Of a stretch of 6,639 nt of DNA, positions 6,059 through 6,639 are shown one piece after another. The notes beneath the pieces were generated by a model that saw nothing but the letters and a program-made list of their open reading frames with translations, made no database searches and was not told the DNA's origin. This stretch comes from Chloroflexota bacterium (GTDB lineage Bacteria > Chloroflexota > Limnocylindria > Limnocylindrales > CSP1-4): assembly GCA_013694835.1 (NCBI GenBank), contig JACDBP010000089.1:1-6639 (forward strand). Direction: 5' to 3'. Position 1 is the stretch's first letter. Every line of letters starts with the position of its first letter. A program made the position numbers and the translations under genes.

Positions 6059-6639
6059 GCGACCGTGATCCCCGCCTTCTCACCGCTGGCCACCATGGCG
6101 GCCGTTTCCGGAGCGGGGGCCTGCAGCTGGATGCGCGTGCCGACCGAGCTCGGGATGAACGCGTCGGGAAATCGCGCGCCCAGTCGATGCATCGCCCGCC
6201 AGCCGGTGCAGTGGGACGGCACGAGCACGTCAGGCGCCAGAAGCTCCAGTGCGTCGCAGGTCGCAGGGATGAGCGCCTCGTAGAGCGGCCCGTTGAGGTG
6301 GAACCCGCCGATGACGGCGTGGATCCGCTCGACACCCGTGAGCCGCTGCGCGTAGCGGACCGTGTTGATGATCCCCGCGTGGCCGCAGCCGGTCATGACG
6401 ACCAGGCCCCGGTCACGCACGTGGAGGATGATGGCCTGGTCGTCGAGCACGAGCGGGTCACGCTGCCACTGCTCATCGGCCCAGGCCTCCTGGTACGGGA
6501 ACCCGGGTTCGAAGCCGCTGGTCCGGTCGATCTCCCCGGTCACGAGCAGTCGCCCGTCGAGCAGGAACGAGGGCCGGCGGCCTTCCACGATGTCGAACCC
6601 CACGTCGATCAGGGCCGAGCGGCTGGTCGTGGGCAGCTC
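6055..6639 (-). CDS. MBL-fold metallohydrolase, C-terminal part (start outside window)
   Basis: The last 194 residues of a metallo-beta-lactamase-fold protein; the frame is open to the right edge without a stop, so the N-terminus is missing. Seen: SGFEPGFPYQEAW (41-53 of the visible part), DDQAI (66-70), the metal-ligand segment VMTGCGHAGI (81-90, H87), GGFHLNGPL (111-119, H114) and VPSHCTGWRA (140-149, H143). These match the branch annotated as 7,8-dihydropterin-6-methyl-aminobenzene-phosphate synthase-like MBL hydrolases. The HxHxDH zinc motif would lie in the missing N-terminal half, so intactness of the active site cannot be judged. An internal GTG at 6603 is not a credible start, because coding sequence in the family style (LPTTSRSAL) continues upstream of it. 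The gene leads into the PPOX gene by an ATGA overlap. The real substrate of this branch is poorly defined. Confidence 0.9.
   Translation of the reverse strand, partial: ELPTTSRSALIDVGFDIVEGRRPSFLLDGRLLVTGEIDRTSGFEPGFPYQEAWADEQWQRDPLVLDDQAIILHVRDRGLVVMTGCGHAGIINTVRYAQRLTGVERIHAVIGGFHLNGPLYEALIPATCDALELLAPDVLVPSHCTGWRAMHRLGARFPDAFIPSSVGTRIQLQAPAPETAAMVASGEKAGITVA

Overview
This is a high-GC bacterial window with short intergenic gaps, three start/stop (ATGA) overlaps and frequent long antisense open frames. The gene content suggests a Chloroflexota or Actinomycetota-type genome: a flavin/F420-type PPOX protein, a LacI-family regulator with a sugar-type operon, and a short signal peptide with a lipobox. 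No rRNA or tRNA is present, so the phylum is an inference.

Left two-thirds (1-3611, minus strand): one operon read right to left. A DegT/DnrJ/EryC1/StrS-type PLP aminotransferase (2331-3611) overlaps by ATGA with a xylose-isomerase-like TIM-barrel isomerase/epimerase (1366-2334). That gene overlaps by ATGA with a Gfo/Idh/MocA NAD(P)-dependent oxidoreductase (170-1369). After 54 bases comes the start of a lipoprotein (1-115), cut by the window edge, which could be the binding protein of an ABC importer. Together these could take up a sugar or cyclitol and interconvert its hydroxyl, keto and amino forms; the substrate is not known.

Divergent regulator (3689-4792, plus strand): a LacI-family repressor faces away from the operon. 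The 77-base gap holds an AT-rich island of abutting perfect palindromes (CTTAATCGATTAAG, TCTTGATCGATCAAGA, then GATGGTACCATC). The first two share the core YTTRATCGATYAAR, expected of a CG-centred LacI-family operator, so the regulator probably controls both itself and the operon.

Right third (4793-6639): a strong hairpin between converging genes is probably a bidirectional terminator. A small secreted protein of unknown function follows (4928-5473, minus strand), with a likely TTG start behind a good Shine-Dalgarno sequence. Last is a two-gene minus-strand unit: an MBL-fold metallohydrolase truncated by the window edge (6055-6639), overlapping by ATGA with a PPOX-family flavin/F420-binding protein (5630-6058). 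This unit looks unrelated to the sugar operon.

There is no mobile element, CRISPR array or RNA gene that I can support. The most interesting items are the palindromic operator cluster and the unassigned aminotransferase/isomerase/dehydrogenase pathway.
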